Positions 22,927 to 30,736 of a DNA stretch of 31,005 nt are shown here, piece by piece. The stretch's first letter is position 1. Every line of letters begins with the position of its first letter. Both the position numbers and the translations under genes were made by a program. The notes under the pieces were generated by a model, which saw nothing but the letters and a program-made list of their open reading frames with translations, made no database searches and was not told the DNA's origin. The DNA comes from Fimenecus sp964614605 (lineage in GTDB: Bacteria > Bacillota > Clostridia > Oscillospirales > Acutalibacteraceae): positions 1 to 31,005 of the forward strand of contig CAZTLU010000013.1 in the NCBI GenBank assembly GCA_964614605.1, given 5' to 3'.

Positions 22927-24111
22927 TCAAAACCACTCTTTACCCATAATGGTACGCCAGGCGATAACATATTTCTCTGCTGAACGGGGGATTTGACTGT
23001 CAATAGAGTAATATTTTTCATTATCAACAAGCGTCAGTGCCTGCTTTGATGCGAAGTTGATTTTTTTCACATTCTCAACAGGAATTGTTATGGTTCGGTT
23101 ACTCATCATTATTTCAAATCTATCTTTGTAAAGAGACAACTTGGCATTATTGCAGATGCACTCTTTTTTATTGCCTTTTATCTCATAAACGATTTGATTT
23201 TCATCGTACATTATCAAACCATCGTTATATTGTATCTGGTCTTTTAGCGTGGCTTTTTGCCATTTATCCCATTGCAGAATATTATCAAACACTAAGCCCT
23301 TACCCATATCGTGCCATAAACCGTCTTCACCGTAGGTTACCGAATATCCGCAGTCACAAGCAAGTACATTTTCTATTGAATGGAGTTTTCCCATTTTTCC
23401 ACAATGTGGACACATAAACAATGTTCTCTCTGCAAATTCAGCAAGTGCTTCACCATTATGCTTTTGTGGATTTTTCTTTTCTTCATCATAAGCATTGACA
23501 TGAATATCTTGTTTTATAATTTCGGTAATCTCTTCGGGAGAAAGTTTAGCGAGATATTCAGGAGAATACTCATTAACTACATGGCCGTTGATGGTGCCTG
23601 TTCGTTCATTTTTTGCCCATCGTGGTTTCACAAGATATGCACCCGTAATGCGATAGGTAATCAGTGCAGCACCACTCTCTTTGACGAGCTTACCGGTATT
23701 CAACGAAACATATCCCGTTTCACCGTTGGTTGTTATTCTGCCTTCCGCGTGAAGCCCCACGGGAATGCCTGCTTTAATGTTCTCTTTTATTTCATCAATT
23801 AGGTATTGAGATGGCTTGTCACTGTGTTTGATTATTGAACCACCGAGAGTTTTGAAAGCGAACTTTCCCCATTTGTTACGCATAAGAAAATCTGCTGAAA
23901 CAAATCGTATGTATCTTTTAAGCGAAAGTATTTCAAAGCCCGGGTCCATTGAATGAGTATGATTTGCTATGATAATAAATGCATCGTGCTTTGGTGTGTA
24001 ATGCTCAACAGTGGCGTTACACTTTTTTAATATACCTTTCCCGAATATATGTCGGCCAAGCCAAACAGCAGCTTTGTTTCTTAAATATCCTTTTTTAAGA
24101 TTATAAGCCAT
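22927..24111 (-). CDS. 1-acylglycerol-3-phosphate acyltransferase-like, with zinc ribbon
   Basis: A 394-residue PlsC-family protein. Catalytic motif I NHTHSMD (50-56) and motif III EGRI (123-126) are present; FLMRNKWGKFAFKTLGG (75-91) is the expected acceptor region. PlsC enzymes place the second acyl chain on lysophosphatidic acid. Beyond the acyltransferase (about 1-200) the protein has an unusual C-terminal half. A rubredoxin-like zinc ribbon comes first (CPHCGKMGKLH, then CDCGY, about 234-256). A beta-rich region of about 130 residues follows (LSLYKDRFEIMMSNRTITIPVENVKKINF) that could be PH-like. ATG 24111 is selected because it overlaps the ligase stop by 11 nt and has GAGGCTGA ahead. 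It may recognise a special acyl donor delivered by the ligase. Confidence 0.85.
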   Translation of the reverse strand: MAYNLKKGYLRNKAAVWLGRHIFGKGILKKCNATVEHYTPKHDAFIIIANHTHSMDPGFEILSLKRYIRFVSADFLMRNKWGKFAFKTLGGSIIKHSDKPSQYLIDEIKENIKAGIPVGLHAEGRITTNGETGYVSLNTGKLVKESGAALITYRITGAYLVKPRWAKNERTGTINGHVVNEYSPEYLAKLSPEEITEIIKQDIHVNAYDEEKKNPQKHNGEALAEFAERTLFMCPHCGKMGKLHSIENVLACDCGYSVTYGEDGLWHDMGKGLVFDNILQWDKWQKATLKDQIQYNDGLIMYDENQIVYEIKGNKKECICNNAKLSLYKDRFEIMMSNRTITIPVENVKKINFASKQALTLVDNEKYYSIDSQIPRSAEKYVIAWRTIMGKEWF

Positions 24112-25795
24112 TTTCAGCCTCAGCCTCTTTCTCAAGCTCGTGATAAGCAACTTTGCCTACAAGCGTTCTCGGCAATTCATCCTTGAAAATTATCTCTTTT
24201 GGGATTTCATACCTGTCAAGATACGCCTTGCAGTATTCTTTAATCTTTTCTTTTTCCTCGTCTGTCTGTGGAACATCTTTGTTAAGAACCACATAAGCAC
24301 GAACTCTTTGCATTTTATATAAATCCTTAACACCTATCACACAACAGTAGTCAATATCTTCATGCTTTTCAAGTATATTCTCAACATGGACGGGATAAAC
24401 ATTATATCCACTTGTAACAATCATTCGCTTGATTCGCTGCTTGAAATACACAAAACCATCTATGTCAATATTTCCTAAATCGCCTGTAAAAAGCCATCTT
24501 GTTCCGTTTTCGTCAATGCGTATTGTCTTATTAGTTTCTTCTTCATTGTCAAGATAACCAATCATCAAAGAGGGCCCCGTGATTATGATTTCACCGTCAC
24601 AACCCAATGGAAGTTCATTAAAGGTGTTAGGTTCAACAATCTTGTAAATTGTATCACGAAGCGGTAAGCCGATACTACCAACTTTGTGTCTGTCATAAGG
24701 CGTAACACAGCTTGCAGTAACACATTCCGTAAGGCCATAGCCCTCACGGATTTGAATGTTCGCATTGTGCTCTTTTAAGAATTCGTCTGCGCGTCTTTTT
24801 AGTTCTGGACTTAATGAATCACCGCCACAGAACACACCTTTAAGGAATGACAAATCCTTGCCGTCGAAAATGTCAGATGTAATCAAAGCCTCATAAATTG
24901 TGGGAACACCCGCAATAAAGTTAGGCTTTTTCTTTAATACGGTTTTAGCATAGCTTTCCTTTGTGAATTGCGGAATGAGAATGCTTTTGGCACCGTTTGC
25001 AAGAACAGTATGAATTCCAATACCTAAACCAAATCCATGAAAAATGGGCATAACAGAAAGGAAAGAACATTTGTTGTTAAGATTTGCACCTGCGATTTCA
25101 GCAATCTGCATTGCAAGTGCATTGAAATTGTAATCCGAAAGACAAATTCCTTTAGGTGTTCCACTTGTGCCACCGCTGTAAAGAATTACTGCAGTTTGAT
25201 TTTCAATATAATTTATGAGTGGCAGAGTAACACCAACGCCTTTTTTCATTAAACTATTCCAACGGATGTCTTTTTCTCTGTCAGGGTATTTCATATTTTT
25301 GCGGTTTGCAGCAATACAATAAATTCCGCCAAGAATAGGATTTAATTCTTCCTGAATTCGTGCAACTATTATTGTTGCATCGGTATCTGATTCTTCAACG
25401 GCTTTTTTTACCTTATCATAAAACATATCAAGCGTAAGAATCATCTTGCTTTTTGACACATTAAGATAAAAAGTAATATTTTTCTGTGCTGATAATGGGT
25501 GCACCAAATTAGCAACTGCACCAATACGGTTTAGTGCATAAAGGCAAATAACAGCTTGAGGAGTGTTGGGCATACAGATTGTCACTCTGTCGCCATGTTT
25601 TATACCTGATTTTATAAAACCACCTGCAACAAGTTCTATTTTCCTCATCATCTGTGAATAGGTTGTAGTCTTGCCCATAAAATCCAACGCAATATCATTC
25701 GGATAAGTTGAAGCGGCAATTTGAACAGCACCGAACATTGTTGTAACCGGATACGGTCTTATTTGCGGAATTGAACTTATCTCCTTTTTCTTCAT
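24101..25795 (-). CDS. AMP-dependent acyl-CoA/fatty acid ligase
   Basis: A 564-residue adenylate-forming enzyme of the ANL superfamily. Motifs: P-loop YSGGTSGTPKG (206-216), YGLTECVTASC (A5 region), FTGDLGNIDIDGFVYFKQRIKRMIVTSGYNVYP (A7-A8 hinge, only key residues meant), and the catalytic lysine in LVGKVAY near the C-terminus. It lacks a peptidyl-carrier domain and is of normal length for fatty acyl-CoA or acyl-ACP ligases. It probably activates fatty acids for the acyltransferase encoded by the overlapping downstream gene. It starts behind AGGAG, 22 nt after ftsH. Substrate chain length cannot be read. Confidence 0.88.
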   Translation of the reverse strand: MKKKEISSIPQIRPYPVTTMFGAVQIAASTYPNDIALDFMGKTTTYSQMMRKIELVAGGFIKSGIKHGDRVTICMPNTPQAVICLYALNRIGAVANLVHPLSAQKNITFYLNVSKSKMILTLDMFYDKVKKAVEESDTDATIIVARIQEELNPILGGIYCIAANRKNMKYPDREKDIRWNSLMKKGVGVTLPLINYIENQTAVILYSGGTSGTPKGICLSDYNFNALAMQIAEIAGANLNNKCSFLSVMPIFHGFGLGIGIHTVLANGAKSILIPQFTKESYAKTVLKKKPNFIAGVPTIYEALITSDIFDGKDLSFLKGVFCGGDSLSPELKRRADEFLKEHNANIQIREGYGLTECVTASCVTPYDRHKVGSIGLPLRDTIYKIVEPNTFNELPLGCDGEIIITGPSLMIGYLDNEEETNKTIRIDENGTRWLFTGDLGNIDIDGFVYFKQRIKRMIVTSGYNVYPVHVENILEKHEDIDYCCVIGVKDLYKMQRVRAYVVLNKDVPQTDEEKEKIKEYCKAYLDRYEIPKEIIFKDELPRTLVGKVAYHELEKEAEAENGL

Positions 25796-25817
25796 TGTCG
25801 TTCTCCTATCATAAGAG

Positions 25818-27632
25818 TTATGAATTAAGAATTTTCATAAACTCATCACCCGTAATTGTTTCGTTCATATAGAGGTACTGTGCTAACTCGTCAAGCTTTG
25901 GTTTATTTTCTGTGATAATCTTTTTTGCCTTTTCATACTGCTTTTTCACAAGTTTAACAACTTGACGGTCGATTTCAGTCTGTGTTTCGGCCGAGCATGC
26001 AAGAGAAGCGTCACCACCGAGATATTGATTAGTTATGGTTTCAAGTGCTACCATACCAAATTCATCACTCATACCGTAGCGTGTTATCATAGCACGGGCA
26101 AGCTTTGTAGCTTGTTCAATATCGTTAGATGCACCTGTTGAAATTGAGCCGACAGCGATTTCTTCCGCAACACGACCACCTGTATAGGTAGCAATTTTAT
26201 TTTCAATTTCTTCCTTGCTCATCAGGTAGTGATTACCTTCATCAACCTGCATAGTATAACCTAATGCACCTGATGTGCGTGGTACAATAGTAATTTTTTG
26301 CACAGGAGCAGAATTGCTCTGTTTTGCAGCAACAAGAGCGTGACCTATTTCGTGATAAGCAACAATCATTTTTTCTCTGTCTGTCAAAATTGCATTCTTT
26401 TTCTGATAACCTGCAATAACTACTTCAATACTTTCCTCAAGGTCGGCTTGAGTTGCACATTTTCTGCCTGCACGAACAGCACGAAGAGCTGCCTCGTTCA
26501 CAATATTTGCGAGTTCTGCACCTGATGCACCTGAAGCCATACGAGCAATGTGTGAAAAATCAACACCTGGTGCAACCTTGATTTTCTTTGCGTGGACTTT
26601 AAGGATTTCCTCTCTGCCTTTAAGGTCAGGGAGTTCAACAGGGACTCTACGGTCAAATCTTCCGGGACGAGTGAGTGCAGGGTCAAGAGTTTCAGGTCTG
26701 TTTGTTGCAGCAAGAATAATTACACCGTTATTACCTTCAAAACCATCCATTTCTGTAAGTAGCTGATTAAGTGTTTGCTCGCGTTCGTCATTTCCGCCGA
26801 TTTTTCCGTCACGCTTTTGACCTATGGCATCAATTTCGTCAATAAATACGATGCAAGGTGCTTTCTCCTTTGCCTGTTTAAAAAGGTCACGAACTTTTGA
26901 CGCACCCATACCAACGAACATTTCGACAAATTCAGAACCAGACATTGAGAAAAACGGTACATTAGCTTCACCTGCAACTGCTTTTGCAAGCATTGTTTTA
27001 CCTGTTCCGGGAGGGCCTACAAGCAAAATGCCCTTTGGCATTTTAGCACCAATTTCAGAATATTTTTTAGGATTGTGAAGATAATCAACAATTTCAGCAA
27101 GATTTTCCTTTGCTTCATCTTCACCAGCCACATCATCGAATTTAATTCCGTTTGAGGACTTAACATAAACCTTGGCATTTGATTTACCCATATTGAACAT
27201 CATTGAATTTGGTCCGCCACCGGCTTTTTTCATAAGCTGTTTTGAAAGGAGCTGACCTATTCCAAAGAACATAATACTTGGCAAAACCCAGGTCACTAAA
27301 AAGCTCACCAAAGGTGAAGCTTCTTCTATGATTTCGCCTGAAAATTCTGCACCCGCTTCGTGAAGTCTTGCAGTGAGCAACGGGTCTTCAACTATACCTG
27401 TTTTATAGTAATTTTCATTAGATTTGTCAGTAAATATAATCTGATTTGTTTGAATTTCGACCTTGCCTATATTGCCTTCGTTGGTCATTGTCATAAACGT
27501 GCCGTAATCCACTTCTTTAATCTGTCGTTCTGCAAGTAAAGGCAATGCAACAAGATTAAAGAGTAAAATTACTGCTAAAGCAATTCCATAATAAAATATC
27601 AATGGCTTTTTTGGCTTTTTAACTTCGTTCAT
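25818..27632 (-). CDS. ftsH: ATP-dependent zinc metalloprotease FtsH
   Basis: A 604-residue membrane AAA+ protease that degrades membrane and some soluble proteins. Two membrane helices (about 11-33 and 108-128) flank an extracytoplasmic domain. The AAA domain has Walker A GPPGTGKT (206-213), Walker B IVFIDEID (261-268) and the second region of homology NRPETLDPAL-RPGRFDRR (311-329). The protease has the zinc motif HEIGH (427-431; most FtsH proteins have HEAGH) and the third ligand region SNDIEQATKLARAMITRYGMSD. The extracytoplasmic domain is short. It is co-transcribed with a flavodoxin-like gene and lipid genes rather than with tilS/hpt, so it may be a second, stress-type FtsH. The start follows AAGGAG. 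Confidence 0.95.
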   Translation of the reverse strand: MNEVKKPKKPLIFYYGIALAVILLFNLVALPLLAERQIKEVDYGTFMTMTNEGNIGKVEIQTNQIIFTDKSNENYYKTGIVEDPLLTARLHEAGAEFSGEIIEEASPLVSFLVTWVLPSIMFFGIGQLLSKQLMKKAGGGPNSMMFNMGKSNAKVYVKSSNGIKFDDVAGEDEAKENLAEIVDYLHNPKKYSEIGAKMPKGILLVGPPGTGKTMLAKAVAGEANVPFFSMSGSEFVEMFVGMGASKVRDLFKQAKEKAPCIVFIDEIDAIGQKRDGKIGGNDEREQTLNQLLTEMDGFEGNNGVIILAATNRPETLDPALTRPGRFDRRVPVELPDLKGREEILKVHAKKIKVAPGVDFSHIARMASGASGAELANIVNEAALRAVRAGRKCATQADLEESIEVVIAGYQKKNAILTDREKMIVAYHEIGHALVAAKQSNSAPVQKITIVPRTSGALGYTMQVDEGNHYLMSKEEIENKIATYTGGRVAEEIAVGSISTGASNDIEQATKLARAMITRYGMSDEFGMVALETITNQYLGGDASLACSAETQTEIDRQVVKLVKKQYEKAKKIITENKPKLDELAQYLYMNETITGDEFMKILNS

Positions 27633-27653
27633 AAATTCATTCTCCTTAAAATG

Positions 27654-28166
27654 TTATTTTAGACCTAAATTTTCGCAGATTACACAATATGCGTTATCTA
27701 TATCAGTTTGATTTGGATGACCGCAAGACATCTGAGCATCTTCTAGAACAACCCGTGCATATTCATTTTCACAATCGTCAAAGAATTTTTCTTCTGCAGC
27801 AGTTAATACTTCTTCAGGGAACTCGCCACGACACATAAAAACGCCTCTGAAATTACAACTGTTTGGCAAAAATGGCAATATTTTTTTGCCGATTTCCACC
27901 CTGTGCTTATCTTTTGGTTCAAGTCCACACGTAACAAAAAATATTACTGTTTTGTTTTCAAGTTCTTCCACGCATTCAAGTATTTTGTACGGAACAGCAC
28001 CTTTGTTCATACCAAAACAGATAAAATACACTTCAGCTTCATCAGTCATCGCATCTTCTTTTAGATTGACAATTTTAATTTCATTGGCAGAGAATTTTTC
28101 TGCAATTCCCAAAGCAAGCTTTTCGCTGTTGCCTGAATCACTTACATAAGCAATTTGATATTTCAT
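27654..28166 (-). CDS. Flavodoxin-like protein
   Basis: A 170-residue protein with the flavodoxin fold. The phosphate-binding loop is YVSDSGNSEKLALGIAE (residues 6-22), where the usual T/S-x-T-G-x-T becomes SDSGNSEK, followed by alternating beta strands YFICFGMNKG and VIFFVTCGLEP. It likely binds FMN and carries electrons or acts in a redox switch. The C-terminal part carries two or three cysteines (MSCGHPNQTDIDNAYCVICENLG) that might bind metal. First gene of the five-gene operon, 21 nt before ftsH. Its promoter carries the two-component box (28220-28235) with TAAAAT at 28208-28203. Ribosome binding site AAGGA is somewhat distant (about 11 nt). Confidence 0.78.
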   Translation of the reverse strand: MKYQIAYVSDSGNSEKLALGIAEKFSANEIKIVNLKEDAMTDEAEVYFICFGMNKGAVPYKILECVEELENKTVIFFVTCGLEPKDKHRVEIGKKILPFLPNSCNFRGVFMCRGEFPEEVLTAAEEKFFDDCENEYARVVLEDAQMSCGHPNQTDIDNAYCVICENLGLK

Positions 28167-28202
28167 ATTGAATAAATCCTTTATGTTTTATTTTACAGGT
28201 AA

Positions 28203-28235
28203 ATTTTAGGGCGGATTTATAAACTGAAACTAAAC
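28203..28235 (-). promoter_or_regulatory. Box A: direct-repeat activator site and -10 of the flavodoxin operon
   Basis: Minus strand GTTTAGTTTCAGTTTA (28235-28220), then 11 bp, then TAAAAT (28208-28203). The two GTTTA half-sites are 11 bp apart, one helical turn, and cover the place of the -35 box, which is not TTGACA-like. This is how OmpR/PhoB-class regulators activate. Confidence 0.75.
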
Positions 28236-28254
28236 TTAATATATTTTTTGAAAA

Positions 28255-28319
28255 AGAAAAAGCAGACGTTTTTACTGTCTGCTTTAAGAGGGATAAGGCA
28301 ATGTGTTGTAATCCATTGC
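28255..28319 (-). ncRNA. Candidate csRNA-like small RNA under two-component control
   Basis: Predicted from the promoter at 28326-28358 (start near G28319) and the intrinsic terminator at 28257-28285; about 64 nt. The 5' end would begin directly with a hairpin GCAATG-N10-CATTGC (28319-28298). A 12-nt single-stranded linker CUUAUCCCUCUU follows (28297-28286), then the terminator stem AAAGCAGAC/GTCTGCTTT and its T tail. The linker is anti-Shine-Dalgarno in character. There is no room for a protein: no ATG with a site. The architecture is that of CiaR-dependent csRNAs in streptococci. Alternative: a mere attenuated leader or the 3' end of the kinase transcript. Confidence 0.55.
28257..28285 (-). 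terminator. Terminator after the histidine kinase gene and small RNA
   Basis: AAAAAGCAGAC (28257-28267) pairs with GTCTGCTTT (28277-28285); on the minus strand a T tract follows. It separates the regulator operon and the small RNA from the flavodoxin operon, which therefore needs its own promoter (box A). Confidence 0.88.
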
Positions 28320-28325
28320 AATAAT

Positions 28326-28358
28326 ATATTAATTTTGAAATGTAAACTGAAAATAAAC
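28326..28358 (-). promoter_or_regulatory. Box B: direct-repeat site and -10 of the small RNA
   Basis: Minus strand GTTTATTTTCAGTTTA (28358-28343), 11 bp, TAATAT (28331-28326). Same spacing as boxes A and C. It starts 27 nt after the kinase stop codon and points at a 64-nt region that ends in a terminator. Confidence 0.72.
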
Positions 28359-28385
28359 TTTTATTACTTTTTTATATTTATTATA

Positions 28386-29447
28386 TTACTGCTCTTTAGG
28401 CAGTTCTACAGTAAAAACAGTTACATTATTAGCACTCGTCACCGAAACATTACCATTGTGAAGTCTAACAACTTCTTTAACAAGAGCAAGTCCAATGCCG
28501 TTGCCCTCTGTAGAATGTGATTCGTCAGCCTGATAAAATTTATTAAAAACTCGTTTTTGTTGTTCGGGCGAAATTTCACTACCCACATTTTTAACTGAAA
28601 CACAAAGACTTTTTTCTTTTTCTGTTATTTTAATGGCAACTGTTCCAAAATCCTCTGAGAACTTTATTGCATTGTCAACAAGATTTGTCCATACATGCTT
28701 GAGCATTTCTTCGTTGGCATAAATCAAATATTCATCAAAATCAAGATTGAATTCAATATTCTTTTTCGCCCATTTACCTTCAAGCATAAGAATACTGCTT
28801 CTTAACTGTTCAGAAAGATTAAACTGTGTAATATTTGTGAGAATTGCTTGGTTTTCAACTTTTGTCATATTAAGCACATTAGTAGCCATTGCAGAAAGAC
28901 GGAGTGACTCTTCTTCGATAATGTCAATATATTCTTTTTGTTGTTCTTTGGTAAGATTACCTTTTTTCAAAAGTTTTGCAAATCCTGCTATTGACACAAT
29001 TGGAGTTTTGAATTCGTGTGAGAAATTGTTGATGAAATCACTTCTCAGCATTTCTGTATTTTCAAGTTCTTCCGCCATCTTATTAAAACTGTCAGAAATT
29101 TCTATGAATGTAGGATGCAGACCGATTGGCTTGCCGTATTCAAGTCTTGCCTTAAAGTCGCCTGATGCCAATCTGTTCATAAGGTTTACTGCTTTATTGA
29201 CAGGTTTCATTGAAACTTTACTTGTGAGTGCCGTAAGAATGAAACTTACAATCATACTTATGGAACCCATAAATAATAGAATATTCAAAGGTTCAACTCT
29301 TTGGTCAACTGATGATATAGCACCGATTTTAACTAAAATATATACTGCCACAATTGAAATGACCGCTGCTACGGATATAATACAAAATACAAAGACAGAT
29401 AATAAAAGTGTTAATGCGAATCTATGCTTGCGTTCTCCTTTTTTCAT
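28386..29447 (-). CDS. Membrane sensor histidine kinase
   Basis: A 353-residue sensor of the EnvZ/PhoR-type class. Two membrane helices (about 10-40 and 54-75) enclose an extracellular loop of only about 12 residues, so it probably senses within the membrane, an intramembrane-sensing type. A HAMP domain (76-130) leads to the HisKA domain with the phosphorylated H144 in NFSHEFKTP. The ATPase domain has the N-box HVWTNLVDNAIKFSE, F-box FNKFYQAD and G2-box GNGIGLALVKEV. The G1 box is divergent (VKNVGSEI instead of DNGxGI). ATGA overlap with the regulator gene. A lipid/membrane-integrity cue would fit its regulon. Confidence 0.92.
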   Translation of the reverse strand: MKKGERKHRFALTLLLSVFVFCIISVAAVISIVAVYILVKIGAISSVDQRVEPLNILLFMGSISMIVSFILTALTSKVSMKPVNKAVNLMNRLASGDFKARLEYGKPIGLHPTFIEISDSFNKMAEELENTEMLRSDFINNFSHEFKTPIVSIAGFAKLLKKGNLTKEQQKEYIDIIEEESLRLSAMATNVLNMTKVENQAILTNITQFNLSEQLRSSILMLEGKWAKKNIEFNLDFDEYLIYANEEMLKHVWTNLVDNAIKFSEDFGTVAIKITEKEKSLCVSVKNVGSEISPEQQKRVFNKFYQADESHSTEGNGIGLALVKEVVRLHNGNVSVTSANNVTVFTVELPKEQ

Positions 29448-30118
29448 ATCTTTTTCACCGCCCTGTAACCAAGCCCTCTGACAGATTCAATTTCAAATTC
29501 ATTCCAGTTTTCAAATCGCTTGCGAAGTCTGCCAATGTGAACTGTAACTGTTTCCCAACCGGTTTCACTGTTACTTCCCCATATCTCGTCCATAAGCTGA
29601 ATTCGTGTGAAAATCTGTCCAGGATATGATAACAACTTGTATAATAATAGAAATTCTTTTTGGGGGAGTAATTGCGATTCGCCGTTTTTTGAAACTGTCA
29701 TAGAGTTATAATCAAGAACTACATCACCGATTTTGAGTTTTTGTTCATTGACTATCTGTGCACGACGAAGTAATGCCTTGATTCGCAATAACATTTCTTC
29801 TTCGTCAATGGGCTTAGTTATATAGTCATCCGTTCCAACTAAAAATCCTTTCCGTTTGTCAGCAGGTAACTGCTTTGCAGATACCATTAAAATTGGTAAG
29901 TTATTATCGCTTTCACGCAGAATTTTTGTAAATTCATAACCATCTATTTTAGGCATCATAATATCAAGTACAACCAAATCAATGTGATTACAATCCATAA
30001 CATCTAATGCTTCTTCACCATTTGATGCCGTATAAACAGTATAATTTTCAGACTTTAAAATTGCTTCAAGCAACATTCGTGTGTGTCTGTCATCATCAAC
30101 TACAAGAATATGAAACAT
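29444..30118 (-). CDS. OmpR/PhoB-family response regulator
   Basis: A 224-residue DNA-binding regulator. The receiver domain (1-120) has the acidic pair in VVDDD, the phospho-acceptor D52 in VVLDIMMP, S82/T-like switch residue in MVSAK and the lysine in ITKPID. The winged-helix effector domain (128-224) ends with VTVHIGRLRKRFE and VRGLGYRAVKK, the hallmark of OmpR-class regulators. ATG 30118 with AAAGGAG is preferred to the TTG at 30124. It is likely to bind the direct repeats GTTTA-N6-GTTTA at three sites in this window, including one in its own promoter. Cognate kinase follows with a 4-nt overlap. Confidence 0.95.
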   Translation of the reverse strand: MFHILVVDDDRHTRMLLEAILKSENYTVYTASNGEEALDVMDCNHIDLVVLDIMMPKIDGYEFTKILRESDNNLPILMVSAKQLPADKRKGFLVGTDDYITKPIDEEEMLLRIKALLRRAQIVNEQKLKIGDVVLDYNSMTVSKNGESQLLPQKEFLLLYKLLSYPGQIFTRIQLMDEIWGSNSETGWETVTVHIGRLRKRFENWNEFEIESVRGLGYRAVKKI

Positions 30119-30155
30119 AACCAATCTCCTTTAATATCTCATTCAACTTTTAAAT

Positions 30156-30188
30156 ATCATAAATAAGATAAATAAACTGAATCTAAAC
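30156..30188 (-). promoter_or_regulatory. Box C: direct-repeat site and -10 of the response regulator operon
   Basis: Minus strand GTTTAGATTCAGTTTA (30188-30173), 11 bp, TATGAT (30161-30156). It would give positive autoregulation of the two-component operon. Confidence 0.75.
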
Positions 30189-30208
30189 AAATTCTAATTT
30201 CTGTTTAT

Positions 30209-30237
30209 ATTTTATTCGCATATAAAACCTATGTCAA
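30209..30237 (-). promoter_or_regulatory. Upstream constitutive promoter of the two-component operon
   Basis: Minus strand TTGACA (30237-30232), 17-bp spacer, TAAAAT (30214-30209). A standard housekeeping promoter, 48 bp upstream of the box C -10. Together the two promoters give a basal and an induced level. Confidence 0.7.
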
Positions 30238-30548
30238 GGAAAAGGAATTTTGTTTTAAAATACACACCGATTTATGAGGATTTTGGAATGGGATAAAGAA
30301 ATACAGAAAAATTTTAAGTAATTTGCGAGTAAGCGTAAAATGCAATTAAATCAAAGAGTAATTAATATTAACCACCCTATAGAACTGAATGGGTTAAGTC
30401 ATTCAATTAACGCAGTAGAGCCATTTGGAAAAAGAAAAAAGGGAAGATTAACAGAAGAATAAAAGAAAGAAAATTACGCATTAGATGAGGCGTAGCAACG
30501 AGAAAAAATTATATAAATTCTGTCAAGAATTTGTCTTTTTTTATCTTG
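30238..30548. other. AT-rich stretch without a convincing gene
   Basis: About 310 bp without a strong coding signal. A 40-codon plus-strand frame (30340-30462, MQLNQRVINI start, KKGRLTEE end) has no ribosome binding site, and a 16-codon frame begins near 30275. Either could be a micro-protein or debris of an older gene. No repeat or RNA structure stands out. Confidence 0.4.
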
Positions 30549-30552
30549 TAAT

Positions 30553-30683
30553 TCAGCGGTTTGTTTTTGGATAAAAAAAGAAGACCTTGTGACATCGTGA
30601 AACGATGAAACAAGGTCATAATTTTTTCGAGTTTAAGTTTTTCTTTTGCCTCTAAATTCAGCGGTTAGTCAGCGGTTTAGAGG
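30553..30683. repeat. TCAGCGGTT repeats with hairpins
   Basis: TCAGCGGTT occurs at 30553-30561, 30658-30666 and 30669-30677. The last two fill the loop of a perfect inverted repeat CCTCTAAA (30649-30656) / TTTAGAGG (30676-30683). Meaning unknown; it lies just downstream of guaA. Confidence 0.5.
30583..30617 (-). terminator. Terminator of guaA
   Basis: GACCTTGT (30583-30590) / ACAAGGTC (30610-30617), with a second perfect stem CATCGT-GAA-ACGATG inside. Minus strand continues into CTTCTTTTTTTATCC. It lies about 120 nt after the guaA stop. Confidence 0.8.
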
Positions 30684-30736
30684 ATAAACAAATTTGCCTT
30701 TTTTGAGGATAAAGGAAATTGTCTAATTTAACTATC

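Noticed and set aside
28747..29481. A 244-codon plus-strand frame opposite the histidine kinase gene
   Set aside because: The kinase has every expected motif in order; the opposite frame has no ribosome binding site and no domain.
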